Below, piece by piece: positions 24,232 to 33,326 of a DNA stretch of 39,054 nucleotides. Source of the stretch: Mariprofundaceae bacterium (GTDB lineage Bacteria > Pseudomonadota > Zetaproteobacteria > Mariprofundales > Mariprofundaceae); the NCBI GenBank assembly GCA_030950835.1, contig JAUZQU010000134.1:1-39054 (forward strand), in the 5' to 3' direction. Under the pieces are notes generated by a model. It did not search any database and was not told the DNA's origin. It saw only the letters and a list, made by a program, of their open reading frames with translations. Positions within the stretch are counted from its first letter, which is position 1. Every line of letters starts with the position of its first letter. Both the position numbers and the translations under genes were made by a program.

Positions 24232-26199
24232 TTACTTCAAATGCGAAGAAAGCTCTGGGCTTTCAGCAAAGGTTTTAAGCTTTTGCGCCCGTGAAGGGTG
24301 GCGGAGTTTACGCAATGCTTTGGCTTCGATTTGACGAATCCTTTCGCGTGTCACATTAAACTGTTTGCCCACTTCTTCCAAAGTATGGTCAGTGTTCATA
24401 CCAATACCAAAACGCATCCTTAACACTTTTTGCTCTCTATCGGTCAAGTTTTGCAACACTTCATGGGTAGATTCACGCAAGGCTTGGATGACGGCCGTAT
24501 CCAGCGGATTTTCAGCTTTTGAATCTTCCACAAAATCACCCAAACTGGTGTCTTCATCATCACCCACAGGGGTATCCAAAGACACAGGTTCTTTGGCAAC
24601 TTCCAAAATTTGCTCTACCTTTTCAATCGGCATTTCTAAAATCTCTGCCAACTCTTCAGGGCTAGGGTTTCTGCCTGTTTCTTGAGCGATTTGACGTGAA
24701 ATACGCATCATTTTATTGATCGTCTCAATCATATGCACAGGAATACGAATCGTACGCGCCTGATCCGCAATCGAGCGGGTAATCGCCTGACGAATCCACC
24801 ATGTTGCATAAGTAGAGAATTTATAACCACGTCTCCACTCAAATTTGTCCACTGCTTTCATCAAGCCAATATTACCTTCTTGAATCAAATCCAAGAAACC
24901 AAGCCCACGATTGGTATACTTCTTGGCAATCGAAATCACCAAGCGTAAGTTCGCTTCAATCATTTCACGCTTGGCTTGACGCATTTTCGCTTCACCCATG
25001 GTCAACTTACGCGCCACGTCTTTAAGCTCATACACATCCATTTCACTTTCTTGCTCAACACGTTTCAAACGGCGTTGGTTTTCACGAATCTTAGTGGATG
25101 TCTGCTCAAACTTAGCCGTCCAAGCTGCATCAGGATGTTGCTTTAACATATCATTGACCCAACGTTCATCAGTCAAACGTGTAGGGAAAGTCTCCAAAAA
25201 TAGTTTGCGTGGCATTTTCGCTTTGAGTGCTTGATCACGAATCGCACGTTCATACTTACGCACTCTATCCACCGCATTTTTAAAGCGTTGCACCAACATA
25301 ATCAGTTGTTTGTTGGAAAACGGAATCGTTACCAACTCCACCAACATCGACTTCAACACTTTTTCCGCACGCGCAGCAAGTTTCTTGTCGCGTGGTTTGC
25401 GCATACGTTCTTGGCGAATACCCAAGAATTCTTCGTGTAAGACCTTCGCTTTTTCAAAGCGTGCCAACGCTTCTTCGAGTTGCTCTTGCTTGGTGATGAT
25501 GGTTTCTTCCATCGGTGTACCATCTGGTGTTGCCGTACGCGCTTTAATCGCAACAGCCAACTCCTCAGCATTCATTTTTGGCTTAGCATCAATTAAATCA
25601 TCATCATCCAAGTCACTTTTATCCATGCGGTTTTCATACTCGGCAATCGCCGCCGCATTGACCACTTTATCATCAATATCTAAAATATCTTTGAAATTAG
25701 GCTCTTCTTCAAGTTCCTCAGCTTCATCACGAATTTCAATGACCCGCTCACCCAAACGCATGATTTCACGGAATGTTGCTGGACACAAACAAATCGCTTC
25801 GTGAACCTGCATACGCCCTTCTTCAATACGACGGGCAATTTCAATCTCGCCTTCACGCGTCAACAGCTCCACAGTACCCATTTCACGCAAATACATGCGT
25901 ACAGGGTCGTCTACACGAATCACCGTGCCTAAGGTGGTGGTATCAGCGCGAAGTGCGGAGTCCTCTTTGCGCAAACGGTCTTTACGCATGGCGTATTCAC
26001 CCGTTGGCGCACGTTCAGGATCAACCACCTCTACACCCATTTCGGTGAACAAATTGATGATGCCTTCGACTTGATCCGCATCGACCAAACCTGTAGGCAA
26101 ATGGGCATTTAAATCATCATAAGTGATGAAACCAGCTTCTTTGCCTTTTGCCATCAATGTGCCAAGTTCTTTGACGCGTGTCTGCTCTTTTTTACTCAT
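24232..26199 (-). CDS. rpoD: Primary sigma factor RpoD (sigma70)
   Basis: Housekeeping sigma factor. The 655-residue length is in range. It shows region 1.1 at the N-terminus, region 1.2 (DDPVRMYLREMGTVELL), the non-conserved region with an acidic stretch (DEAEELEEEPNFKDILD) and region 2 (NLRLVISIAKKYTNRGLGFL, FSTYATWWIRQAI). Region 3 (RIPVHMIETINKMMR) and region 4 (TLEEVGKQFNVTRERIRQIEAKALRKLRHPSR) follow. The start at 26199 lies 19 bp after dnaG. The dnaG-rpoD pair is the core of the macromolecular synthesis operon; the usual leading rpsU is replaced here by signalling genes. Confidence 0.98.
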   Translation of the reverse strand: MSKKEQTRVKELGTLMAKGKEAGFITYDDLNAHLPTGLVDADQVEGIINLFTEMGVEVVDPERAPTGEYAMRKDRLRKEDSALRADTTTLGTVIRVDDPVRMYLREMGTVELLTREGEIEIARRIEEGRMQVHEAICLCPATFREIMRLGERVIEIRDEAEELEEEPNFKDILDIDDKVVNAAAIAEYENRMDKSDLDDDDLIDAKPKMNAEELAVAIKARTATPDGTPMEETIITKQEQLEEALARFEKAKVLHEEFLGIRQERMRKPRDKKLAARAEKVLKSMLVELVTIPFSNKQLIMLVQRFKNAVDRVRKYERAIRDQALKAKMPRKLFLETFPTRLTDERWVNDMLKQHPDAAWTAKFEQTSTKIRENQRRLKRVEQESEMDVYELKDVARKLTMGEAKMRQAKREMIEANLRLVISIAKKYTNRGLGFLDLIQEGNIGLMKAVDKFEWRRGYKFSTYATWWIRQAITRSIADQARTIRIPVHMIETINKMMRISRQIAQETGRNPSPEELAEILEMPIEKVEQILEVAKEPVSLDTPVGDDEDTSLGDFVEDSKAENPLDTAVIQALRESTHEVLQNLTDREQKVLRMRFGIGMNTDHTLEEVGKQFNVTRERIRQIEAKALRKLRHPSRAQKLKTFAESPELSSHLK

Positions 26200-26218
26200 A
26201 ATTCTAGTACCACCCTTA

Positions 26219-27958
26219 TTAAGGTTTTTGATTTTGTTGATACAATTTTTGTTGCGCTTTTAAGGTTGTTAACTCTGCTTGCAGACGGATTTTCACAGCC
26301 AAGCCCAACGAGCGACTTCGTAATAAGTCGTCGAGGTAACTCACCTGCATATCAATCAAGAGTATATCAAACTCATCGTCTTCAACAGTTGGTAGGTTCA
26401 CCCAGCGTGCAATATCATGATTGTCGGGGAATTCCCGCATCAACTGTGCCGCTATATCTAATATGGTGCTTTCTTCTATGCCTACCAAGGAAAAGGCGCG
26501 GGTATATATCGGGTAAGCGGGGTCACTGTCAACAAAAAACTCAAACGCATCTTCATTCAACTTACTAAATCTTGCATGTTTTTGTAGTAAACCAGCCATA
26601 AACCTATCATGTTTCAATGGTGATACTGCCAACCCTCGCGCCCTTTTTTGTACTTTTACTGCCCTTGGTTTAGCCACCAAAACATTGCCTTTTTGATGCG
26701 TAAGTGCCACACCACTGGCTTTTTCCACCTCTGATTGCCAGGCCTGACGTAAATAATCATCACCCATGCCCGACAACATCTTCTCCGCCTTTTTCGCCAT
26801 CATCGCCCTGCCTGATGCCCCTTCACCACTAATCAGCTGCAAACCTTTCAACCAAGCATCCAAAGCTGGCAAGGCATCTTGTTCTAAACGTTGCTCAAAT
26901 GCTGCTTGCCCTTCTTTTTTGAGTAGCGTATCGGGGTCTTCACCATCAGGTAAGTATAAAAAACGCGGATTATGTTCAGCCTTTAACACCCCCAACATAC
27001 GTTCAATCGCCCGCCATGCCGCCTGTCGCCCTGCTTTATCACCATCAAAACAAAATATAGGCGCAGCTTCAAGGCGTAAGATTAGACGCAACTGCGGCTC
27101 TGTAATCGCAGTGCCCAGCGGTGCTACGGCATAAGGCAAATCAAATGCAGCCATCGCCAACACATCCATATAACCTTCAACCACCACCAACATTTTACGC
27201 TTACGAATCGCGTCTCTGTGTTCAGAATAACCATACAATAGGTTAGATTTATGATAAAAATCTGTTTCAGGTGAGTTTAGATATTTGGGTTCACCATCAC
27301 CCATCACCCTGCCACCAAAACCCACCACTTCGCCACGTTTGTCCCGAATCGGGAACATCACCCGACCCCTAAACCTATCCGCATACCCCCGTTCATTGCG
27401 AACCAACACGCCAATGCCTTCAAGCTGCTGTAACATGTCTTTATCATCACCAAAACAACGCTGCATAAAGCCATAACCCGCAGGAGAAAAGCCAAGTTGA
27501 TAACGTTGAATAATACTTAAAGGAAGCTGACGTTGCTCCAAATACAATGTTGCCTTAGCACCCTCATCGGCTTGTAAAGTGCGGGCAAAAACCCCTGCAA
27601 CTTGAGCCAACAAAGCCAAGCCGCGCTTTTTCCGCGCTTCTTCCCCAGGGTTCACCGCGCGACTCGCAGGTATCGCCATGCCTGCTTTATGGGCCAAGAA
27701 TTCAACAGCTTCTGGAAAAGCATAACCATCATGTTCCATTAAAAAACGATAAGCATTACCGCCTTTGCCACAACCAAAACAATAATATATCTGTTTATCC
27801 ACAGACACCGAAAATGAAGCTGATTTTTCATTGTGAAATGGGCATAAACCCATCATATTTGAACCAGATGCCTTCAAATCCACGTGCCGCGCGATAATTT
27901 CCACCAAATCGGTGCGTGAAATTAACTCATCTAAGTAACTTGAAGAAAATTGTGCCAT
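26219..27958 (-). CDS. dnaG: DNA primase
   Basis: Makes RNA primers for replication. The 579 residues are the standard length. It has an N-terminal CHC2 zinc site (Cys39, His42, Cys60, Cys63 in CPFHNEK ... CFGCGKGG), the TOPRIM catalytic core (VVVEGYMDVLA, then FDGDKAGRQA) and a C-terminal helicase-interaction region. The ATG at 27958 has no strong ribosome site. Its stop is 19 bp from the rpoD start. Upstream genes in the same direction are a GGDEF protein (32 bp away) and a chemoreceptor, so primase may be partly transcribed with signalling genes. Confidence 0.98.
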   Translation of the reverse strand: MAQFSSSYLDELISRTDLVEIIARHVDLKASGSNMMGLCPFHNEKSASFSVSVDKQIYYCFGCGKGGNAYRFLMEHDGYAFPEAVEFLAHKAGMAIPASRAVNPGEEARKKRGLALLAQVAGVFARTLQADEGAKATLYLEQRQLPLSIIQRYQLGFSPAGYGFMQRCFGDDKDMLQQLEGIGVLVRNERGYADRFRGRVMFPIRDKRGEVVGFGGRVMGDGEPKYLNSPETDFYHKSNLLYGYSEHRDAIRKRKMLVVVEGYMDVLAMAAFDLPYAVAPLGTAITEPQLRLILRLEAAPIFCFDGDKAGRQAAWRAIERMLGVLKAEHNPRFLYLPDGEDPDTLLKKEGQAAFEQRLEQDALPALDAWLKGLQLISGEGASGRAMMAKKAEKMLSGMGDDYLRQAWQSEVEKASGVALTHQKGNVLVAKPRAVKVQKRARGLAVSPLKHDRFMAGLLQKHARFSKLNEDAFEFFVDSDPAYPIYTRAFSLVGIEESTILDIAAQLMREFPDNHDIARWVNLPTVEDDEFDILLIDMQVSYLDDLLRSRSLGLAVKIRLQAELTTLKAQQKLYQQNQKP

Positions 27959-27990
27959 GAAAAGCTTTGTAGGGTTGATGAACTACAATT

Positions 27991-29223
27991 TCAAGCTTTG
28001 GCTGCAGTTACCCGATTACGTCCTTCATGTTTGGAAACATACAAGGCTTCATCTGCCCGTTTTAACCATTGTTTATGCTTTTCCGTTTCCCCACATACCG
28101 CCACACCCAAGCTTATATGCACTTCAATCGTCCCATGTTTGGTGGAAAAATCAAACAGTTGCACTGCTTGGCGTATGTTTTCAGCCAGCTGCATCGCTTC
28201 CTCTAAAACCATGCCTACAACAATAATACAAAACTCTTCACCACCCAAACGTGCTACCATATCGGTATCGCGTACGGATGTTTGCAACAATTCAGCCAGT
28301 TTCTCCAACACTTCATCGCCACAATCATGTCCATACCTATCGTTAATCGCTTTAAAGTGGTCGATGTCTATCATCAAACATATCAAACCTTCAGAGCTTT
28401 CAGTTAAATATTCCGTGAGTTTACGCCGATTTGCCAAACCCGTTAAGGGGTCGTTTCTTGCTTGTGCTTCTGCATCAAGCAAACGCTCAGACAACACACT
28501 CATTTGCTGCACATGTGCTGTCATAGTTTGTTTTAAACTCTGGCTGGCTTGATTGAGTTTTTTGCCTGCGTGTAAAATACCTTCTCTGGCTTGTTGTAGT
28601 AATTTTTGCGCTTGTTTGGGGTCATCGGGAAGTGTTTGTTCAAGCAGCTTTTCTGTATGCAACAGCTCTGGTGAATCTTCACCCACTTCAGCCAACACCC
28701 CACCCATAGCCTGCACAGACGTTTGTAAAGCAGCCATCAATAATTTAAGTTCATCACGCACTTTTTCATCATCTTGTAAGTGGCAACGTATATGACGCTC
28801 AAAAGCCACACATTGTTGCGTCAAATCATCCATCTCTAAGGCTGGTTTACCCAGTAAATCACAACCTCTAGCCAACATCTTACGCACCAAAGGTAAGTCT
28901 TGTTGTGCTACTTCAAGCAAGGACTTACGTTCCTGCACATGTGCCTGAAACTGCTGCCAATCGACGTGTTGCGCATCCCCATCTGACAACCGCTTCAACA
29001 ACAAACCATGTTCAGCATCAAACAACAGCGACAACATCGCCAACACCTGCGCATACAATGTCGGTGCAATGCTGGGCATGCTCTGCAACGACTCCAGCAG
29101 CATGACTAAACGGCGCATCAGTGTCCTTAATTCTGCTGTTTCATTATGAGGATTTAACACCACCGTGCGTAAGGTATCTAAACCATCCAAAACTTCTGCC
29201 AACACATCTTTTTTATCCATCAT
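27991..29223 (-). CDS. GGDEF diguanylate cyclase with helical N-terminal domain
   Basis: A 410-residue soluble protein with a C-terminal GGDEF domain (about 250-408). It has the DPLTGLANRRKL entry motif, an intact active site GGEEF (327-331) and an inhibitory RxxD site (RDTD, 318-321), so it should make c-di-GMP with product inhibition. The first 245 residues are predicted all-helical and partly coiled coil, with no domain I recognise; they include His/Cys pairs (FERHIRCHL) but no clear cofactor site. No transmembrane segment. The start overlaps the end of the chemoreceptor gene by 11 bp (ATGATG; either Met possible), which argues that the receptor and cyclase are made together. Confidence 0.92.
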   Translation of the reverse strand: MMDKKDVLAEVLDGLDTLRTVVLNPHNETAELRTLMRRLVMLLESLQSMPSIAPTLYAQVLAMLSLLFDAEHGLLLKRLSDGDAQHVDWQQFQAHVQERKSLLEVAQQDLPLVRKMLARGCDLLGKPALEMDDLTQQCVAFERHIRCHLQDDEKVRDELKLLMAALQTSVQAMGGVLAEVGEDSPELLHTEKLLEQTLPDDPKQAQKLLQQAREGILHAGKKLNQASQSLKQTMTAHVQQMSVLSERLLDAEAQARNDPLTGLANRRKLTEYLTESSEGLICLMIDIDHFKAINDRYGHDCGDEVLEKLAELLQTSVRDTDMVARLGGEEFCIIVVGMVLEEAMQLAENIRQAVQLFDFSTKHGTIEVHISLGVAVCGETEKHKQWLKRADEALYVSKHEGRNRVTAAKA

Positions 29224-30943
29224 GTTCTTGACGTAACGCCTCTAAACCCTGTAAAAAGTCACGAATCACCTGCTCTTGTAAACTGATGCTATTATTCAAA
29301 TTCTCTGCTGCTAACTGCAAGTCTTGAGAAATATCATGGGTTTGCCCAGAAACCAACTGCACATCAGACACTGCCTCCTGCACTGAATGTATGCCCTCGC
29401 TAGAGCGTTGCGCTCCCAATGATATTTCTTGAATCGCCGCAGTTTGTTCGTCCATCGCCGCGGAGACATGCTGACTATAAGCATTGAGTTCGACTATGGT
29501 TTCACCAATATTCTGAATCGCCTCCACAGCACTACTACTTTCATGCTGCATACGCGTAATCCGCTCAGAGATATTCTCCGTAGCTCTGGCAGTTTGCGTG
29601 GCAAGTTCTTTGACTTCCGAGGCTACCACCGAAAATCCTCTGCCCGCCTCCCCTGCCCTTGCCGCTTCAATGCTTGCATTCAATGCCAATAAATTGGTTT
29701 GTTCTGCAATATCACGAATAGTCGCAATCACAGTGCCAATTTCTTGAGATACTTCGGAGAGTTGCGCCAAAATAATATTGGTTTTACCTGCATCCTCCAC
29801 AGCTTGATCCGATGTCTCCAATGTTTTCTCGACTTGTTCATTCACCAAGTTGATATTCGCACTCATTTCTTCGGTGGCAGAAGCTGTAGAAATTACCTGC
29901 TCTGTGGTCAATATCACGCCTGCGTCAGCAATTTCGCTTTGCTTCAATAATGTAGCAGACGATTCCGTTAATGTTGCCATAGAACGATTAACATCATCAC
30001 TGGCTTGTTTCACCTCACCCACCACATCGGCAATACTCGTTTCAAACACCTCAATCAACGCCGCTTCTTGCGCTTGAATATCATGTTCTCGTGCGATTTT
30101 CTGCTGGATTTGCTGTTGTTTCAATGCTTCAGCTTGCACACCCTCTTCAATGGAGAATCGCATCTCCTCCATATCCACCATCAATGCACCAAGCTCATTT
30201 TGATGTTTTGATACTGCTCTGAAATTCAAATCACCATCGGTGATACGATCAGCGACCCGCCCTACTTCCAACAAAGGTGAAATCAAGCGTCTTTTGATGA
30301 TGAAATAGAACAATACCATACCAACCGTGAAGAATATCAATGCCATCAAGCTGTTCGACTGCACATCATCTTGCACTTTGGCATCCAAGTCTGCCAATGA
30401 ATAGGTAATACGAATCGCACCATTAATCGCACCACTTGCCACTTCATGGCAACGTAAACAATCTACCCCTCTGGTTGCTTTGCTGGCTCTAAATGGCGTA
30501 ATCACAGTCACCACACGCTCCTCAACCCCTTCACTGCTCAATACTGTGTTCACTTTGACCACTTCTTCACCCGCCAATGCCGCTCTATCCCAAGCATCTT
30601 GTGGCTCTTCGCTGGCATAACCTGGTCCAAACTGCTTGGATACAGGCTGCCCTCGTAATACTCTTGCTTCACGAATATTCGGGTTGAGTAACATCTTTTC
30701 TCGCAACACTTCGCGCTCATCCATCAGCCCTGATAACATCAATAAGTTCAACGCATCAAAATAAATAAGGCTGGTATCCTCAACACTTTGTTTGACCATA
30801 TTTAAGGCTAAGTTCTGCTCTGAATCCAAAGTCTTATAAGCAGTTACCCCCATGATGATAAAAGATAACACCCCTACAATCAACAGTATTTCTGTAGCAA
30901 TAGAGAGCTTAATAACTTTAGTTTGCGGTTTATATTCATCCAT
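29213..30943 (-). CDS. Methyl-accepting chemotaxis protein with a periplasmic heme c site
   Basis: A 576-residue chemoreceptor with TM1 (about 15-36), a periplasmic sensor domain (37-197), TM2 (about 198-217), HAMP (about 219-270) and a cytoplasmic signalling domain. The hairpin tip EQTNLLALNASIEAARAGE, the CheA/CheW contact region, lies near residues 415-450. The sensor contains CLRCH (162-166), the covalent heme attachment motif, just after a conserved RVVTVITPF strand. Heme-binding sensor domains of this kind occur in chemoreceptors of metal- and sulfate-reducing bacteria and sense redox state or gases. There is no C-terminal CheR-binding pentapeptide. It is the first gene of a run ending at rpoD, overlapping the cyclase gene by 11 bp. 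Confidence 0.92.
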   Translation of the reverse strand: MDEYKPQTKVIKLSIATEILLIVGVLSFIIMGVTAYKTLDSEQNLALNMVKQSVEDTSLIYFDALNLLMLSGLMDEREVLREKMLLNPNIREARVLRGQPVSKQFGPGYASEEPQDAWDRAALAGEEVVKVNTVLSSEGVEERVVTVITPFRASKATRGVDCLRCHEVASGAINGAIRITYSLADLDAKVQDDVQSNSLMALIFFTVGMVLFYFIIKRRLISPLLEVGRVADRITDGDLNFRAVSKHQNELGALMVDMEEMRFSIEEGVQAEALKQQQIQQKIAREHDIQAQEAALIEVFETSIADVVGEVKQASDDVNRSMATLTESSATLLKQSEIADAGVILTTEQVISTASATEEMSANINLVNEQVEKTLETSDQAVEDAGKTNIILAQLSEVSQEIGTVIATIRDIAEQTNLLALNASIEAARAGEAGRGFSVVASEVKELATQTARATENISERITRMQHESSSAVEAIQNIGETIVELNAYSQHVSAAMDEQTAAIQEISLGAQRSSEGIHSVQEAVSDVQLVSGQTHDISQDLQLAAENLNNSISLQEQVIRDFLQGLEALRQEHDG

Positions 30944-31104
30944 AGTGCCAGTTCCTCGTTTTATAATTCATACGTTACATCCAAGCCATACGCAAAAAAG
31001 ATGCCATGAATGCCCATGCAACAGCTATCCACACACTTGTCAGCATACGCATCTCACGTGTATCATCTGCCCCACACGCAACATCGATGTAACGGAGATT
31101 CAAG

Positions 31105-33207
31105 TTGTCTAGAAAAAAAGGAAAGGTTGCAAACAGCCACAAAGATTCAGCCCCACAAAAAAGCACCCGCAATCCATATGCAAATGCGGAAAATACAGCA
31201 AGCAAACAATCACCTTGGCCTTCTGCTCCACCAGAGCGTAAAAAAGCCAACTTAAAATCAGAGCAACCAAGTCATGAAGGCAATCGTGGTGGGCGCAGCC
31301 GTGATTCAAAAAAACCGCAAGTCGATGATAAAGTCTGGACAGGCATCGTTTCCGCGCATCCTGATGGTTTTGGTTTTGTAAATGTACAAGGGCGTGAAGA
31401 AGACGTTTTTCTTTCCGTCGATGAAATGCGTGATGTGATGCATGGCGACCAAGTTGAAGTACAAACCTTCCAACGCCGTGGTCGTGAAGCAGGGAAATTG
31501 TTGCGCATTGTCAAGATGGCAGCGAGCATCATTACCGCAGAATTCAAGATTGAACATGGGCTTGGTTTTGCCCATCCACGTTCTAAACGTATGCCCCAAT
31601 CCATATTGATTCCACGCGAACACAGCGCAGAAGCGAAACATGAAGACTGGGTTCGCGTCGATATTGAGCGCGGCAGCAACCCTTTACGCGGCAAAATTAT
31701 CGAAGTCTTGGGTGATGATTTAACACCCAAAAAGTTGGTCGATTTGATTATTGCCGAACAAGCTTTATCCGAATCTTTCCCACCAGCAGTGTTGTTAGAG
31801 TCTGAAGCTATTCCTGAGCGTATTCGGGTTAAAGAGAAAAAAGACAGATTAGATTTAACCCACTTGCCCTTTGTCACCATTGATGGCGAAGATGCGCGTG
31901 ATTTTGATGATGCGATTTGTGTGCAGCCGCGTGGTGAAGGTTTTGAAGCTTGGGTTGCCATTGCTGATGTTGCCCATTATGTGCCTGTGGATTCGGCTTT
32001 GGATGTGGAAGCGCAAACAAGGGGCAACTCTTTTTATTTCCCAGACAGGGTCATTCCCATGTTGCCTGAAAAATTATCCAATGGTTTATGCTCCTTAAAT
32101 CCTGATGTACCACGCCTTGCTATGGTTGTGCGTATGCGTTTTGATGCAGGCGGCAAACGACGTTCCTCGCATGTGTATAATGGATTGATTCATTCGCAAG
32201 CCCGTTTGACCTACGAACAAGCCGCCAGTTGGTTAGAGCAAGGGGATACCTCCAGCGTTGCCTTAGAACATGTGCGTGAGATGTTGATATGTGCTTTGGG
32301 TTTATACCATGTGTTAGAGCGCAATCGCGGTAAACGTGGTGCCTTGGAAATTGAATTACCTGAAGTACGCGCCGTGATTGAAGGTGATGCTGTATGCAAT
32401 ATTGAATCACGCGAGCGTAATGTTGCCCACAAATTGATTGAAGAAATGATGTTGGCAGCCAATACTGCTGTTGCCAAGTTCATTGAAGATAAGAAGTGTA
32501 CGCAACTCTACCGCATCCACCCTGCGCCAGAGCGTGACTCCATTGAAAAGTTAAACGCTTTCCTCAGCACCTTTGGTTTGAAGATTCGTCAACATGCGCG
32601 TGATGATGTGCGTCCGCAAGATGTACAACAAGTGCTTGCTGCTGCCGAGGGCAAACCCTTTGCTCACATCTTGCAACGTTTGGTCTTGCGCTCCATGCAA
32701 CAAGCCAAATATACCACTGAAAATGTAGGGCATTTTGGTTTAGCTTATGATTGTTATGGTCATTTCACCAGCCCTATTCGTCGTTATGCCGATTTAACCA
32801 CCCACAGACAACTCAAGGGCATTCTCGCCGAAGAAAAGATTAAAAAACAAGACTTAGAAAGCATAGGCGCACATATTTCCAGCCAAGAGCGCATACAACA
32901 ACGCGCCGAATGGGATACCCAAGCCATGTTAGCAGCGTTGTATCATCAGCAAGACGTGGGTAAAGTTTTGCAGGCGACGGTATCAGGGGTAAGCAAGCGG
33001 CGTGTCTTTTTCACCCTCAGCAGCAGCCAAGCCGAAGCTGCGCTCAACATCGATACTTTAGGCAAAGTATTCACTTTGGATGAAGTCCACCACCGTTTGC
33101 ATGACAAGAGCGGCAGTTTAAGCTTGGGTCTGGGTGACACCTTCGATATCGAAATCACCTCAACCGACCCAGTGCGTGGTTTAATCAATATTGTCTTGGC
33201 GGTGTAG
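31105..33207 (+). CDS. rnr: Ribonuclease R
   Basis: A 3'-5' exoribonuclease able to degrade structured RNA. The 700-residue protein has a basic low-complexity head (1-75), a cold-shock-like domain (about 77-135, VWTGIVSAHPDGFGFV) and an RNB catalytic domain with the Asp cluster DARDFDD (263-269). A C-terminal S1 domain starts at about 615. The start is TTG at 31105, with GGAG 7 nt upstream. Unlike E. coli RNase R it has no helix-turn-helix at the N-terminus and no Lys-rich tail after S1; the basic tract is at the front instead. Transcribed divergently from the chemoreceptor across a 161-bp gap. Confidence 0.96.
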   Translation: MSRKKGKVANSHKDSAPQKSTRNPYANAENTASKQSPWPSAPPERKKANLKSEQPSHEGNRGGRSRDSKKPQVDDKVWTGIVSAHPDGFGFVNVQGREEDVFLSVDEMRDVMHGDQVEVQTFQRRGREAGKLLRIVKMAASIITAEFKIEHGLGFAHPRSKRMPQSILIPREHSAEAKHEDWVRVDIERGSNPLRGKIIEVLGDDLTPKKLVDLIIAEQALSESFPPAVLLESEAIPERIRVKEKKDRLDLTHLPFVTIDGEDARDFDDAICVQPRGEGFEAWVAIADVAHYVPVDSALDVEAQTRGNSFYFPDRVIPMLPEKLSNGLCSLNPDVPRLAMVVRMRFDAGGKRRSSHVYNGLIHSQARLTYEQAASWLEQGDTSSVALEHVREMLICALGLYHVLERNRGKRGALEIELPEVRAVIEGDAVCNIESRERNVAHKLIEEMMLAANTAVAKFIEDKKCTQLYRIHPAPERDSIEKLNAFLSTFGLKIRQHARDDVRPQDVQQVLAAAEGKPFAHILQRLVLRSMQQAKYTTENVGHFGLAYDCYGHFTSPIRRYADLTTHRQLKGILAEEKIKKQDLESIGAHISSQERIQQRAEWDTQAMLAALYHQQDVGKVLQATVSGVSKRRVFFTLSSSQAEAALNIDTLGKVFTLDEVHHRLHDKSGSLSLGLGDTFDIEITSTDPVRGLINIVLAV

Positions 33208-33250
33208 CTCAGCAGACAGTATCTGATTGGAGCCATCGAAATGAAGGTTA

Positions 33251-33296
33251 TTGATATTGCCTAAAACAACATCTTCGCTTTTTTAGGCAATATCAA
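33251..33296. terminator. Bidirectional terminator between rnr and cca
   Basis: A 16-bp perfect inverted repeat, ttgatattgcctaaaa at 33251-33266 and ttttaggcaatatcaa at 33281-33296, with a 14-base loop. The A-run and T-run inside each arm would give a U-tract in either direction. It sits between two convergent genes, 43 bp after the rnr stop, so it likely ends both transcripts. Confidence 0.7.
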
Positions 33297-33326
33297 GCAA
33301 ACCTGCGCAGGGGTGGCGCATGCACA

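Noticed and set aside
25310..25804. A 164-residue + strand frame opposite rpoD
   Set aside because: Antisense shadow; Ser-rich low complexity and no ribosome site.
31272..31961. A 229-residue minus strand frame inside rnr
   Set aside because: Antisense shadow of a well-supported RNase R gene; Ser/Arg-rich with no recognisable motif.
33194..33215. tRNA-like 5' sequence ggcggtgtagctcag at the end of rnr
   Set aside because: It looks like the start of a tRNA, but the following bases form no D-loop, anticodon stem or T-arm. It codes for the last residues of RNase R and its stop.
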